From positions 228,364 to 292,363 of the forward strand of contig SJRY01000261.1 in the NCBI GenBank assembly GCA_011319805.1: a stretch of 64,000 bases of DNA, given 5' to 3'. Position 1 is the first letter of the stretch, and each line of letters starts with the position of its first letter. A program made the translations under genes and the position numbers. Source of the DNA: Macrocybe gigantea. Its lineage: Eukaryota > Basidiomycota > Agaricomycetes > Agaricales > Callistosporiaceae. Positions 43,117 to 54,078 of the stretch are shown in pieces. The notes beneath the pieces were generated by a model. That model searched no databases, was not told the origin of the DNA, and saw only the letters and a program-made list of their open reading frames with translations.

Positions 43117-44701
43117 ATGCCCATGGACTTTACGGCTTTCACGAGCCAGCTCAATGACGCCTTGCTAGCAGAGAACGGGCCTAATCTCGCGTACCTCCTC
43201 CGGCCAACTAGCCCGCACGGCAAGGACCTCGTCAAGGAGTTCCGCAACCCAACGGTACAGCGAACCGCCTTGTTGGTCCTGGGCCGCGTTCTTACGCTCT
43301 GTTTTTTTTTTTTATGGTCTTGGTCTCGGTAGCGTGTGTCGTTGAGTCGCTATGAAGGGTGCATGCAACCTCCGTGGGACGAGATCGCGATACAGTATGT
43401 CCTGACGTGCACACACATTGCGAAACGGAGACATACAGAAGCTTTTCAGGAACACAAGCAGCTAGTCTCGTGCGTGACTCCTTCTCCGCCTTCGCGTGCT
43501 AGACCAATGTTGTTTTAACAACCTCGCAGGCTGTTCTACCGCTTCTTCACTGAGAACCGTGGATGGACGCTACCCGCTTTGTTTTCTATACTGAGGGATT
43601 TGAGAGACCTCGCCTTTGATGTAATTGTTCTCTTTGTGCTTTTCACAGTCCAAGCTGACAAAGATCTGCATAGGCGATTTTCATGCAAAATATAACGGTC
43701 AGAAGAGTGAATCGATGGAGGAGGCGGCGAGAATAATTACAAAAGCTTTCGGAAATTGTATGACGGATAGGACGTCGCCTCCAGAACAGTCGCGAAAATG
43801 GGGTGTCTACTACGTGGTCGGCCTCGTTCTGAAATGCTATTTCAGGGTGTGTGTTTCACTCCTTCATGCTCTGTGCTCTCTTCTTACTTCTTATCCAAAA
43901 AGGTCAAGCGGATATCCCTGTCCAAAAATGTCTGAGGGCACTGGATGCCAATACAGATATTCCCGCTTTGGAAAAGTACCCCAGATCGCACCAGGTCACG
44001 TACAGGTATTATCTCGGGATGCTGAGCTTTTTGAACGAGGACTTTGCAATGGTTTGTTACATTCGACCAATGTTGAGATTTGGCGTCGCTGACGTATCAA
44101 TATGCTAGGCGGAACAAGAGTTCACCGTTGCGTTCTATCAGTGCCTCATCGATGCCCACAGCAACCAAGAGTACGTCTCTCCCACCTCACGCATTTCTCA
44201 CCCCACATACGGACGTGCCGCAGACGAATCCTGACGTATCTCATCCCACTACGAATCCTCAAAGGTCACCTTCCATCGCGCGAGCTGATGGAGCGTTTCC
44301 CGGTGCTAGACGAGATCTACGCGCCCTTCATTGCCGCAATCCGGCGCGGGGATGTCGTTGCATACGACCGCGCGCTCGACAAGTGGGAAAAGAAGCTGCT
44401 CGAGCTCAACTTATGGCTCACGATGGAGAAGGCGCGTGAGCTCTGCCTCCGCGGGCTTTTTCGTCGCGTGTGGGTCGCTGGAGGCCGGGCGACGAGGATC
44501 CCGATAGCCATGTTCCACACGTCGTTGAAGATCTCGGGAATGGAGGTGTCTCAGGACGAGGCGGAGTGCCTGGTCGCAAATATGATCTACAAGGGGTTCA
44601 TGCGCGGGTATATTAGCCACGAGAAGCAGATGGTTGTGCTGGCCCAGACAAACGTGTTTCCGAAGCTCGCGGATCGCCCGCAGCCGTTTGCATTGGTGTA
44701 G
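43117..44701 (+). CDS. CSN12: PCI-domain protein of the CSN12/PCID2 (Thp1-like) family
   Basis: Family members are TREX-2 or COP9-signalosome-associated scaffolds that act in mRNA export and transcription. The start MPMDFTAFTSQLNDALLAEN is followed by NLAYLLRPTSPHGKDLVKEF. After the first intron come MQPPWDEIAIQYVL, FTENRGWTLPALFSILRDLR and EQSRKWGVYYVVGLVLKCYF. The PCI region has HQVTYRYYLGMLSFLNEDF, ILTYLIPLRILKGHLP, and the C-terminal winged helix ending DEAECLVANMIYKGFMRGYI. It finishes SHEKQMVVLAQTNVFP and a short tail. These align block by block with PCID2 and yeast Csn12. The exon join near 43630-43650 is not fully settled; two phases are possible and one base may be missing. The short upstream Met at 43123 could also serve as the start. 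Confidence 0.85.
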
Positions 44702-44862
44702 GTTGTCCACAGTCTGTTGCCCGTATTTGACAGGGTGCGATAGACTCGTAGCGCAGCCAGAAATCTTGCTCCTCGTGCATGTATATTAAATTTACAAGCT
44801 TCCAAGATATGCGCACTAGACAAATTGCGACGGCCTCTATCACCAACACATCATACATTTAC

Positions 44863-46046
44863 TTATTTTCTGGCCTTTCTCTTCTTACTTCGAGACGGAG
44901 AATCCAATGCAGAGGTAGCGGCGGCAGTCGCTTTATCGGAAGATGATGCAGCTCCTTGTTGTGGCAGCTGCTGCCTGAGTTTGGCCTTTGCCTTGGCGGG
45001 AGTATCTCTGTGTAAGAGGCTAATAACAAACGAGGCGGCGCTGCCCGACAAAATGAATAGGAGCCAGCGGGGTATCTTGATGAAGGTATTGTAAAATCGG
45101 GCCATCCATGTCGCCAGGAATTCCATGATATATTCTCTGCGATAACATGCGACTTAGTTCAGGGAGATGGGGTGAGTCGTTTTGCATCACCTGTCACCGC
45201 CTGGCGCATAGGGCGTCGACCAGTGCGGGGTATACTTCCAGTCTTCGTATCGAAGAAAATCGCGCATCATGTCTTCTTTCAGCCTGAGCTGGTGTGGACG
45301 GTAGAAACGCAGCGTCCGACCACGATCGCGCAGGATGACGAGGTAGGGCGCTCTGAGGTTTGAGAGTGAGAATGGGCAGAGAGCAGAGGGGAAGAACGCA
45401 CTGCCAGATGCCCCACTTGGTGGTTATCGCCGTTACGTTGAAATAGTCGATTCGGCCCCAGCGGACATTCGGCAGGTCGTTTGCAACCACCGATGTGTTA
45501 AACGCAGCGTCAAAGACTTCGTCCATGTATTTGGACACGCCGTCTGTTTTTCCCTTGTAACTGTTCTACGTACGGGTCGATAAATACGAAAGATAAAGAA
45601 GTCAAAGAAAAGATTCACATGATGAGAACCCACGTCCTATCCTGCTCCTCCTGCGGGCTCATGGGCTCATTCACGATGACATCGTGATAATTGTCGTCCG
45701 TGATCAGGGGTATGCGCTCATCCCAGATAGACACGGAAGTCTGCCGCGCGAATTGGACACGCTCGGTGATGTTGATCCCGAATCGCGAGAAGAGCGAGAT
45801 CGCGGGAGCGGATGTGAGGAGAGTGCCGAGGTCGAAAAGGTCAGTGAGGTTGGTCAAACCGCCGTGAGTGGGAGCTTGGGCGGAGCTGGTCGTTTGCTGA
45901 TCGTCGTTCGTCTGCGCACCGCTGCCTGGATCAGAGGCATCTCCCGAGACATGTTGACCAGGTGTCCAGCCTGCAGAGAAGTATTGTGCCTGGGCCGACC
46001 AGGCGAGGAGGCAGAACGACCACCAGACGAGGGCTAGAGATTTCAT
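44863..46046 (-). CDS. Thioredoxin-fold ER membrane protein lacking CXXC
   Basis: Four exons (45619-46046, 45402-45560, 45191-45352, 44863-45136) give 340 residues with no frame error. A signal peptide (MKSLALVWWSFCLLAWSAQA) is followed by a Ser/Thr/Gly-rich lumenal linker. The thioredoxin-like segment reads LITDDNYHDVIV, then RTWVLIIYKGKTDG, VRWGRIDYFN, and the strand QAPYLVILRDRG with the Pro of the cis-Pro loop. A membrane helix (WLLFILSGSAASFVISLL) lies near residue 290, and the basic tail KKRKARK ends the protein. This order matches TMX/PDI-like proteins of the ER membrane. No Cys-x-x-Cys is seen where the active site should be, so it is probably a non-catalytic holder or adaptor. Divergent from KEX1, also a secretory-pathway protein, with 397 bp between. 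Confidence 0.72.
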
Positions 46047-46443
46047 TGTCGCTGGTGGGTATCGCTGGCAGCTCGGCCTGGCGATTTGGGATTATAAACA
46101 GATAATTACGCCGGGTAGACAGCCTTGAGCTCACCTGGGCATCCGGTGCGCGCCGTCGCTGGGGACGAGTTGCGCGGGAGCAAGTTCAGTTGTGCCATTC
46201 TCCGTCACGGAGTGATCTCAGGCACAGCTTCGGAGGTCTCTGTCCTGCTGGCAGCTCCTTCCACGTGCGGACCTCCTTTATCTACTGCATTCATTCCGTA
46301 CGTATTAGGAGCATCCGTCGTCGTCCTCACCGTGCTCTGAATTCAGGGTGCTAGCCGGGTTGACGCCTAGAAACGGTTACTGTTCGACAGTTCACTCGGA
46401 CCCGCAGTCGTGATTTGCTCGACGGCGTTTCTCGAATTTCGCC
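46047..46443. promoter_or_regulatory. Divergent upstream region of the thioredoxin-like gene and KEX1
   Basis: Head-to-head spacer of 397 bp between two secretory-pathway genes. It has no protein-like frame. The two promoters must lie here, and shared control by secretory stress is possible but no element was identified. Confidence 0.4.
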
Positions 46444-48973
46444 ATGCTCGAGCTGCTGCTTCTTGGCTTTCTGACAGCATTCTATGCGCTTCCCTGCGCG
46501 TTCGCGGCTCCTGAAGACAGTAAGCTTCTGCCCTATGTTTGCGTGCACGACGTTGACTTACGTTTGATAAAGTACCCTCAGCCGCATCTCTTTATGTGCC
46601 TTCCATCCCGACATACATCAGGACCCCGCTCATCCTCTGCAAATATATTCGGGGCAATTGTCCGCGGATCCCAATGCTTCCAGAGCTGCGAGCACTGATG
46701 TCACATCTCACATATACTTTGTCCTAGTCAGAAATCGACGCGTCGCCGACAAACAGAGGATCATGTTCTGGTTTAACGTGCGTTCTACTGAGTTACTGTG
46801 TTTCTATGGTATTGATTTCTTCATTTGAAAGGGTGGTCCTGGGTGCTCGTCGTTCGATGGTCTGATGATGGAAGTCGGACCTTGGAGGTGGGATGGCAAA
46901 AAAGGCTTCAGAGTCCAGGAGGGAGGTTGGGAGGAATATACCACGATGGTTTATGGTGAGTCTAGGTGCCTTTTATTCTGTAGTTTTGTCCCTCAGACAT
47001 CACCGAAAGTGGACCAACCTGCCGGAACGGGTTTCTCTTACACAAGTACGAACAGATATGTGGAGACCTTGGACGAAGTATGCTTTTGGATGAAGTGCTT
47101 GCTTTGATGCTAAACACGGCTTGTCTAGGCCGCCACAGAATTTTTGGAATTTTTGCGCAACTTTTATCTCGTGTTTCCAGAGTACAAAGACGTCGACGTG
47201 TGTAACGCCTTCCAACGTCGTTCCAAGTCATGTGCTGACGAGCTTGTAGACATATCTTGGAGGAGAAAGCTTTGCAGGGCAGTGGATCCCGGCGTTTGGT
47301 ACATTTTTAAGTGCATTCATAGAAATTATCACTGTCCTCAAAGCATTGCAACAGCTGAGGCGATCTTGACTTCACGCATGAATGTCCCGCTTCGCGGCAT
47401 TGCGATTGGCAATGGGTGGATCGATCCACGAAGGCAGTACCCGACCTACATCGACTTTGCCGTCAAGGTCGGCCTGCTAGAAGAAAACTCCGACGTAAGT
47501 CGTCTTTATCTTTGTCATGCAGTCTGAGAGTTCTAATTTTCTTGCTTTGTTGCAGCCTTGGAAAGAGGCGAAAAAAGCGACAGACACCTGTGTCGCAGAA
47601 CTCAACCAAATAAAAGACTTGGAACCGATGGCCGTCAAGAACTGTGAGAGGCTTTTGCTTGACGTCGTCAAAAGTCAGGAAAAAACGTTTGTGATCATTT
47701 TGCGTCCAGCACTCCATTTTGTCTGACAGGAGCGCGAATGCTGCAGAGTCAATGGAACGGATATGTGCCTTAATATCTATGACGTTCGATACCACGACAC
47801 CAAGCCAGAGTGCGGCATGAACTGGCCCCCGGTTATTCATAACGTCACGGATTTCCTAGGTGTACGTTCGGCTCTCAGTTGTGATTTGCCCCCATCTCAT
47901 CAATTTGCATATTCACAGCGCAAAGACGTCGTGCACGCACTTCATGCAGATGCGCATTCTGAATCCTGGATAGAATGCCGATCCGACATCCACAGGGCCT
48001 TCCGAGAGAGGACGACCAACTCGTCCATTACCATCATTCCACGAGTTTTAGAGAAGATACCTATTTTAATTTTCGCAGGTGACCAAGATCTAATTTGCAA
48101 TTATGTCGGGCTGGAGGCTATGATCAGTGAGATGACATGGAACGGTGCAAAGGGGCTAGGAGTGAGTAATACATCGCGTTCCAAGTTTTCTTCGCTCGTC
48201 GCGAAGTCTGACTTGGTGGTGGTTCACCAAGACGGTCCAAACGCAATCATGGAGCGTCAATGCCACTCCTGCTGGCACATGGGTTTCGTCGAGAAATCTG
48301 ACATATGCCAAGGTGAGCACCGACCCGTCGTGCATCCCCCACCCAGCTTATGCTTACCCGAAATTATAATCACTAGATATTCAACGCGTCGCATATGGCG
48401 CCTTTTGATGTCCCGCATGTGACGCACGACATGATTCTTCGGTTCATGGGAGTGAACTTTTCTGCCATCGTCGATGGCTCCGCGAGGATACCCAGCAGCC
48501 TCGGTGACAAGAAGAAGCCCGTGTTTGCTCAGCAGATCGAATCCAAGCCTTCGACAGTGCCGATCCCAGGAAAGACGCCGGAGCAAGACAAGGCGATGTG
48601 GGAGGGTGAGATTTCCGTGTCCACTATTTGGGATAGTGGTACTCATAGTCATCTTTGCTCAGCTTACTATAACGCCGGATCAGCCGCTCTCGTGCTCCTG
48701 CTTATCTTTTTGTGCATTGGGACGTTCATCTGGTGTCGTCTTCGCAGAAGAAGGACATTGCGTCTGCCGACAAACCAGGAAGACGAGGAGAGCATACCGC
48801 TGAACGTCAGCGAACGCGCGGATGATCGCGAAACTGGTGTCGAACAGGAGTTGTTTAATGGCAAGCAGCGGAAGGGCAAGGAACGCGCAATGGACCCGCC
48901 ACTGCAGCCGATATTTGATGTTGGTGACAGTGACGAGGATGACGAGGGGCAGCACAAGCGTTCTGCTAGCTAG
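46444..48973 (+). CDS. KEX1: KEX1 pheromone-processing carboxypeptidase
   Basis: Trans-Golgi serine carboxypeptidase (family S10) that trims C-terminal Lys/Arg left by Kex2, used for pheromone precursors and secreted proteins. The start [20 protein letters not shown] is a signal peptide. Catalytic parts are visible: oxyanion motif [12 protein letters not shown]; nucleophile Ser in [12 protein letters not shown] (after the intron ending near 47250); catalytic Asp in [17 protein letters not shown]; catalytic His in [14 protein letters not shown] transmembrane helix ([19 protein letters not shown]) follows the protease domain, and the cytosolic tail is acidic, as in Kex1. About ten short introns interrupt it; the main joins checked are canonical. 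The stop is 37 bp before the left end of the retrotransposon, so the normal 3' UTR may be displaced or may read into the element. Confidence 0.9.
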
Positions 48974-49010
48974 AAACCTATTTATGCATTGTGTTATACG
49001 ACGGCTAATT

Positions 49011-49158
49011 TGGATAGTCTATTACATAGGAAGCATGACTAAGTACTAGAATGAGGTCTTCGCGTGGACGCAGGGCGTGAGACAGTCGTCTCTTGCTTCA
49101 CGACTGTCGCCTGCGTCCGCTACTCTCTCTAGCTCAGACCTCTCGTCCTCGTCATTCA
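49011..49158 (+). repeat. Split direct repeat A1 (left end)
   Basis: 148 bp, matching A2 (54351-54498) at all but two positions (49101 c/t and 49109 g/a). It forms the left terminus of the element and starts tggatagtct. It contains inverted segments (gacgcaggcgac-like and gtcgtc/gacagtc) that could fold. The promoter of the element should lie here. Confidence 0.92.
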
Positions 49159-49228
49159 ACTCACGGCAACGCAGGATGCCCCAAGGAACCCAAATGAAAT
49201 CCCCGAGCCCGAAATTCTGTTGGGTGCC

Positions 49229-50086
49229 ATGAGGGCGGCACTCACTGAGAGAGGCATGGACGAAGAGCAGGTCCGGCAACTCCTCACACAGGCATGGAAC
49301 AGACAGGTTCGAGAATGGGAGGAGCGGCCGAGGGAACCAAGACCAATCCCTCCAGAGGAGGGCAACGACCAACCAGAACCTCCGGAGGAGGACGGACCAG
49401 GAAACAGACGCTCTACGACCCCTAGGCCGAACGCAGGTGAGAACTCGGAGACCCACCAGCCAGGGCACGCAGACCAGAGCCCGACTCTAGACTCGGAAGT
49501 GGTCACCAGCTCCCTGAAACTCCCGGACTTCGACGACAACGAAGACATAGGTGACCGCATCCTATCCAGGCCCTCCTCGTTCGCCCTCAGTAAGATCAAG
49601 GAGGCAAAGTATGTCGAATTATGGTACTTCACTAGGGAAGGCATGGCCATGACCACATCGGAGGCCACCTTAATGTCCGACGACGCCCTTGCCTTCGCAA
49701 GGACCCCAGATGGGAGTGCGGTGACCCTGCAACCAATATCCACACTACGCGCCTCCAAACGAGCGATCCCAGACGAAAGGCTGTCATGGGAGCAATTCTC
49801 CTTCGCCAGGCAACAATTTCTGAAACACATCCGCCAAGCCAGCTGGCCTGAGAGATACATCGATAGCCTATTCCAGTTCTTCATGGCATTGGAGATGAGC
49901 GACGTACGAGACGAAGAACATGGGGATGAGATTCTCCTGCTATATCAAGCACGAGCTCGCGACACCTGGCACCAACGATTGGAGCAGGGCAAGCCTTTCA
50001 ACATCGCACTCGTCAACGAAAAATTGATGCAACAGATGCGGAAGGAGGTTTGGAGCAAGCACCAGAGCGAGGAGTTAAAAAGGTGA
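49229..50086 (+). CDS. Retrotransposon ORF1 (Gag-like), N-terminal part
   Basis: About 285 residues starting at ATG 49229 (MRAALTERGMDEEQVRQLL). The frame is open further upstream into A1, so the real start may be earlier or spliced (a CAG acceptor lies at 49172-49174). The N-terminal third is rich in Pro, Glu and Arg; the rest is helical, with SWEQFSFARQQFLKHI and HGDEILLLYQARARDTWH. I know no enzyme motif in it. Position and composition fit the Gag-like first ORF of fungal Ngaro elements. The stop at 50086 separates it from a Cys/His module downstream that would normally end such a Gag. Confidence 0.6.
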   Translation: MRAALTERGMDEEQVRQLLTQAWNRQVREWEERPREPRPIPPEEGNDQPEPPEEDGPGNRRSTTPRPNAGENSETHQPGHADQSPTLDSEVVTSSLKLPDFDDNEDIGDRILSRPSSFALSKIKEAKYVELWYFTREGMAMTTSEATLMSDDALAFARTPDGSAVTLQPISTLRASKRAIPDERLSWEQFSFARQQFLKHIRQASWPERYIDSLFQFFMALEMSDVRDEEHGDEILLLYQARARDTWHQRLEQGKPFNIALVNEKLMQQMRKEVWSKHQSEELKR

Positions 50087-50636
50087 GCAAAGTCCAATCT
50101 CGAACGGCCTTCAACGTAAGCTAAAGGAACCCCTTTTCATCCTCCTACACTGCTATTGCTGGCTCATGACATAATGCCCACACGGCACCCATCTCCAAAA
50201 AAAAAAAAAAAAAACCATGTCCTGCATGCCGTTTGCGGCACCCGCCATTGGGTACCCACCCATGCCTCGACGGGCCAAATAACATCGTGAACCATGGCTG
50301 GGTCCTGCACATACCAATGGACCTGCGACGCCTGCCCCACACCTTCCCTTATACCTCGCGTATGGGATGCACACCCTCCTCCCTACATCTTGCCCCATTC
50401 CACGCGGGACGTAGCTTGGCAGATGTACGCCGAAAGTTCGAAGCAGAAGTCACATTGCATTCCCCGCGACGGAACAATGGAAATTGGAAGAGGCAGCGAG
50501 ATGGACAACAACAGCAGACCAGTCCGAGGAGCGCGAGGTCTCCTAAACGCCAGAGGAAGCGCTCGCACGAGGAAGATGATGCCACACGGGCATCGGTAAG
50601 TCGACGATCCTCACATCACGCCGCTCAGCACAGCGG

Positions 50637-50969
50637 GATGACCTACGCGTAGCATCTGCAGCCGAGCATGGAACCCACCATGCCTCAATCTGCCCCTTAT
50701 GCTTGGCGAGACGACGCCACGGGGGTTTCAAATACTGCGAGGCCAAGTTCCTATGGGATGGAACCAAGGCGAGATGCATCAAACGGGACGGACGTCTCGT
50801 CAGCCCAGAAGGTATCATCCTGTGCCTGGACTTCAACAGCTGGCGGGGATGTTCCTCGAACAAGCATGGCGCCAAGCACGAGTGCTCCGGCTGTGGCCAC
50901 AAAGATCATGGAGCTCAAGGATGTCCTCGAGCAGAGCCGGAACAAGCCGACGACGCCCTACAAGGCTGA
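50637..50969 (+). pseudogene. Gag-like Cys/His zinc-binding module, detached
   Basis: This frame reads ICPLCLARRRHGGFKYC, then ARCIKRDG, ILCLDFNSWRGCSSNKH, and KHECSGCGHKDHGAQGC. The Cys and His spacing is that of the zinc-binding end of Gag-like proteins in agaric Ngaro elements. It lies in a different frame from ORF1 and overlaps the first 300 bases of the RT frame. A Lys/Arg/Ser-rich segment at 50430-50600 in yet another frame probably links it to ORF1. Indels between 50086 and 50640, or a removed intron including the 18-A run at 50197-50214, would restore one Gag. It may therefore be a broken part rather than a separate gene. Confidence 0.55.
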
Positions 50970-52914
50970 TACATGGGAGGTCATGCTTCACGAAGCGGGG
51001 CTTCACCAAGAATACCACGACATTACAGAAGGCTTGCGCACTGGCTTCGATGCTGGCATTCGTCAAATTTATCGCACTTATACCCCATTTAATAACCCTT
51101 CCACATACATATATAATCAGCACTTTTTTCAGATAACACAAGGAGAGCTTGCGAAAGGAAGATATATAGGCCCGCTCTCGACACAAGTAGTCGAAGAGCT
51201 CATAGGTCCTTTCCAATCCTCTCCAATTGCCCTCATCCCCAAGTCGGGTAAACCGGGAAAATTCCGCGCCGTTCACAATTTTTCATATCCATATAACCCC
51301 ATTGATAGAATCTGCTCTATAAACTATACAATCGATGCTAATGTTTATGCTTGCCTGTGGGGCACATTCGCAACAATATGCAACATCATATATTACCTAC
51401 CCCCTAGATCACAGGCAGCCACACGAGATGTCAAAGAGGCATACCGCACCATCCCCATAAAGTCAAGCCAATGGCCGGGGCTGGTAGTGAGGTTACCAGG
51501 CCAAGACCAGTTCGCCATTAACACCTGCAATGACTTCGGCTTGGCCTCGGCAGGAGGAGTGTATGGGCGTGTTAGCGATGCCGGAATAGAAATAATGCGC
51601 GCGAAAGGAATTGGTCCAATTTCCAAATGGGTAGATGACCACTTATTCTTCAGGATCCCGCGAAAACACCTAGCGGACTACAATACCAAACGCGAACAAT
51701 GGCAGCGTGAGATTAGGGCCCAAGGGGGACGGCAACACAAGGGTGGCCGAATATGGTATGAAGGAACAGCAATGCCTTTTCAAAAACCGGCTGTTTTCGA
51801 TGACAACATGTCCTTTCCACTCAAGGACCTGAGAAAAGAGAAATTGAATAAGGGCACAGAGGACATTTATTGCTACTCCGAGCAAGACATAGAAGAAATA
51901 TCCCAGGCACTGGGGATTCCATGGGAACCAAACAAAACAACCCCTTTCGATGTCATTGTACTCTTTCTGGGTTTCCTGTGGGACATGGAGAACAAAAGGG
52001 TGTCAATCGCCCCTAACAAGAGGCAGAAATATCTGGCAGCAATTGAGGAATGGAAGAAGAAGCGATGCCACACCCTGGCAGACGTACAGAGCCTATACGG
52101 CAAGTTATTACATGCAGCCCAAGTGATTCCGGAAGGACGGGCTTACCTCACGAATTTGGAAACAATGCTGAGCACCGGAGCCGAGGAACCGTTCAAACCC
52201 AGAACTCCACCTAAACGGACTCCAAACGACCTTGACTGGTGGATAGGGACATTATCATCCTCCCGCATAACGAGAAGCATACCAGGACCAAGAACAGTAA
52301 TAGACCGACAAGCCTTCTCTGATGCCAGCTCAGAGGTCGGGATTGGTATTGTCATTGGGGACCGATGGCAAGCATGGCGTCTCTTGCCAGGCTGGAAGCG
52401 CGACGGACGGGACATTGCCTGGGCGGAGGCAGTGGGCTTCGAGTTACTCACCTTATACATTGCAACACAAGCCCAGGCGGAAGACACTTTTGTCATTTAC
52501 GGGGACAATCGAGTCGTCACGGAAGGCTGGTGGAAAGGAAGGAGTCGCAATAAGGCAGTCAATGAAGCCTTTCAGCACGTACACATCATCGCTCATGATG
52601 CACAATGCGATTTCACCACAAGATACGTCCCAAGCAAAGAAAACCCAGCAGACGGCCCTTCGCGGGGCCATTACCCCCCTCCCTCTGCACGTTTGCAACT
52701 TATTGAGATCCCCTCAGCAGTACAACCTTTCCTCGCATACTTCGATCAACCATTTTCAGATAAAGAAATGGCACTTCGACGGAGTGGCCGTTACCCAGAA
52801 GCCAAGCCAAAACCACCTGAGCCCAGCCCTCAAAACGAGCCACAAGACGAGTACGACGATGACGAACTCGAAATCCATCTCTACCAGGCTGCACATGCCC
52901 CCAGAGAGGATTGA
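50668..52914 (+). CDS. Reverse transcriptase - RNase H of the Ngaro element
   Basis: One open frame of 748 codons. The first 75-100 codons overlap the zinc module and look non-coding; real Pol sequence starts about 50905 (KIMELKDVLEQSRNKPTTPY). RT motifs: SSPIALIPKSGKPGKFRAVH (fingers), ATRDVKEAYRTIPI (first catalytic Asp), NDFGLASAGGVYGRV, and KWVDDHLFF (V-D-D in place of Y-x-D-D, typical of DIRS/Ngaro RTs). After the connection (LFLGFLWDMENKRV) the RNase H domain shows QAFSDASSEVGIGIV (Asp), AWAEAVGFELL (Glu), FVIYGDNRVVTEGW (Asp) and VPSKENPADGPSRG. All catalytic acids are present. It ends 20 bases into the recombinase frame. Confidence 0.9.
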   Translation: MEPTMPQSAPYAWRDDATGVSNTARPSSYGMEPRRDASNGTDVSSAQKVSSCAWTSTAGGDVPRTSMAPSTSAPAVATKIMELKDVLEQSRNKPTTPYKADTWEVMLHEAGLHQEYHDITEGLRTGFDAGIRQIYRTYTPFNNPSTYIYNQHFFQITQGELAKGRYIGPLSTQVVEELIGPFQSSPIALIPKSGKPGKFRAVHNFSYPYNPIDRICSINYTIDANVYACLWGTFATICNIIYYLPPRSQAATRDVKEAYRTIPIKSSQWPGLVVRLPGQDQFAINTCNDFGLASAGGVYGRVSDAGIEIMRAKGIGPISKWVDDHLFFRIPRKHLADYNTKREQWQREIRAQGGRQHKGGRIWYEGTAMPFQKPAVFDDNMSFPLKDLRKEKLNKGTEDIYCYSEQDIEEISQALGIPWEPNKTTPFDVIVLFLGFLWDMENKRVSIAPNKRQKYLAAIEEWKKKRCHTLADVQSLYGKLLHAAQVIPEGRAYLTNLETMLSTGAEEPFKPRTPPKRTPNDLDWWIGTLSSSRITRSIPGPRTVIDRQAFSDASSEVGIGIVIGDRWQAWRLLPGWKRDGRDIAWAEAVGFELLTLYIATQAQAEDTFVIYGDNRVVTEGWWKGRSRNKAVNEAFQHVHIIAHDAQCDFTTRYVPSKENPADGPSRGHYPPPSARLQLIEIPSAVQPFLAYFDQPFSDKEMALRRSGRYPEAKPKPPEPSPQNEPQDEYDDDELEIHLYQAAHAPRED

Positions 52915-54078
52915 CAACCTCAAAACCATACAAACACACAGAGTGCGAAGCGCCACACAACCCCCCCCTTATCCCCAACATTTACAGCTCAAAGAATCCC
53001 CGCTTCGACCCCACTGCCATGCCTCAGAACGCCTACGGTTGTGGAGACCGACAAGCAGTCAACGCAGTCACCAGGCTGCCACCTCTGAACTCTCAGAAGA
53101 AGACGTGCGCAGGGTCTTCGAAACAATGGCAGAAGCTTGGGCAGGCAGCACGTTAGAATCATATGGGGCAGGCCTGCTGGTTTTCCATGTCTTCTGTGAC
53201 AAACGGAATGTCTCGGAGGAGCGACGAGCACCTGTTGAACCACTCTTGTTGGCGGCCTTCGCAGCTGGGATGGCAGGCATATATGCCAGCTCGACAATAA
53301 AGAACTACATCTGTGGCCTTCGCGCATGGCACATACTCCACGGTGTCCAATGGAACATCAACACGAACGAAATGGACACGATCCTCAAGGCAGCGGAGCG
53401 CGTGGCACCTGCAAACACCAAATAACTGCAAAGGCAACCATACACGATCGCATCCATGACAGCCATCAGGTCACAGCTGGACTTATCCTCTCCCTTCGAC
53501 ACGGCCGTCTTTGCATGCCTCCTGATATCCTTCTTCGCCGCGGCGCGTTTGGGAGAATTCACGGTACCGTCACTCAAGAAATATAACCCGACCGTCCACA
53601 TAAAGCCATCTGATCTCCGCTATGACCAGACACGAGAAAACCTCAGGGTGACAGTTCTGCACCTTCCACGCACCAAGACAGCGATCCGAGGCCAGGATGT
53701 ATACTGGAGTCGCCAGCAGCACCCACTGGATCCGGACGAGGCCTTAAAGAATCACCTGGAAATGAATGCACCCATGCCCAATGAACACCTATTCGCATAT
53801 CGACACCCACAGGGCCATCCACGGCGCCCACTCACCAAGAAAGCCTTCCTGGAGCGTATTGCCAAAGCTGAGCGGGACGCAGGCATCCCCCACAGGGCCA
53901 TGGAATCCGAATAGGAGCAACCCTGGAATACCTCCTGCGAGGGGTCCCGCTAGACACGGTAAAGGTCATCGGGCGATGGTCTAGTGATGCCTTTTTACGA
54001 TACTTGCGCAAGCACGCGCAGATTATGGCACCATACTTACAAGCGTCGCCTCAGATACATCGCACAGTAGCACCTTAA
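52895..54078 (+). pseudogene. Tyrosine recombinase of the Ngaro element, interrupted
   Basis: Integrates the circular DNA copy. It starts at ATG 52895 (MPPERIDNLKTIQTHR), overlapping the end of Pol by 20 bases in another frame. The core-binding part reads AWAGSTLESYGAGLLVFHVF. The catalytic domain shows the first Arg in FFAAARLGEFTV, the Lys in LPRTKTAIRG, the H-x-x-R in HGIRIGATLEYLL, the W in IGRWSSDAFLRY and a Tyr in the last segment (RYLRKHAQIMAPYL). An in-frame TAA at 53423-53425 follows ERVAPANTK, and the same frame carries on past it; this is a substitution, not an indel. A frame change at about 53898 (one missing base) precedes HGIR. The protein would otherwise be about 394 residues, normal for this family. 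Confidence 0.85.

Noticed and set aside
48667..48957. Long antisense frames over the KEX1 tail and over the RT gene
   Set aside because: They mirror strong coding frames on the other strand and carry no motif of their own.
50197..50214. Run of 18 A as a possible retroposed poly(A) tail
   Set aside because: It lies inside the Ngaro element with no target duplication or gene-like sequence before it. Simple homopolymer growth is enough.
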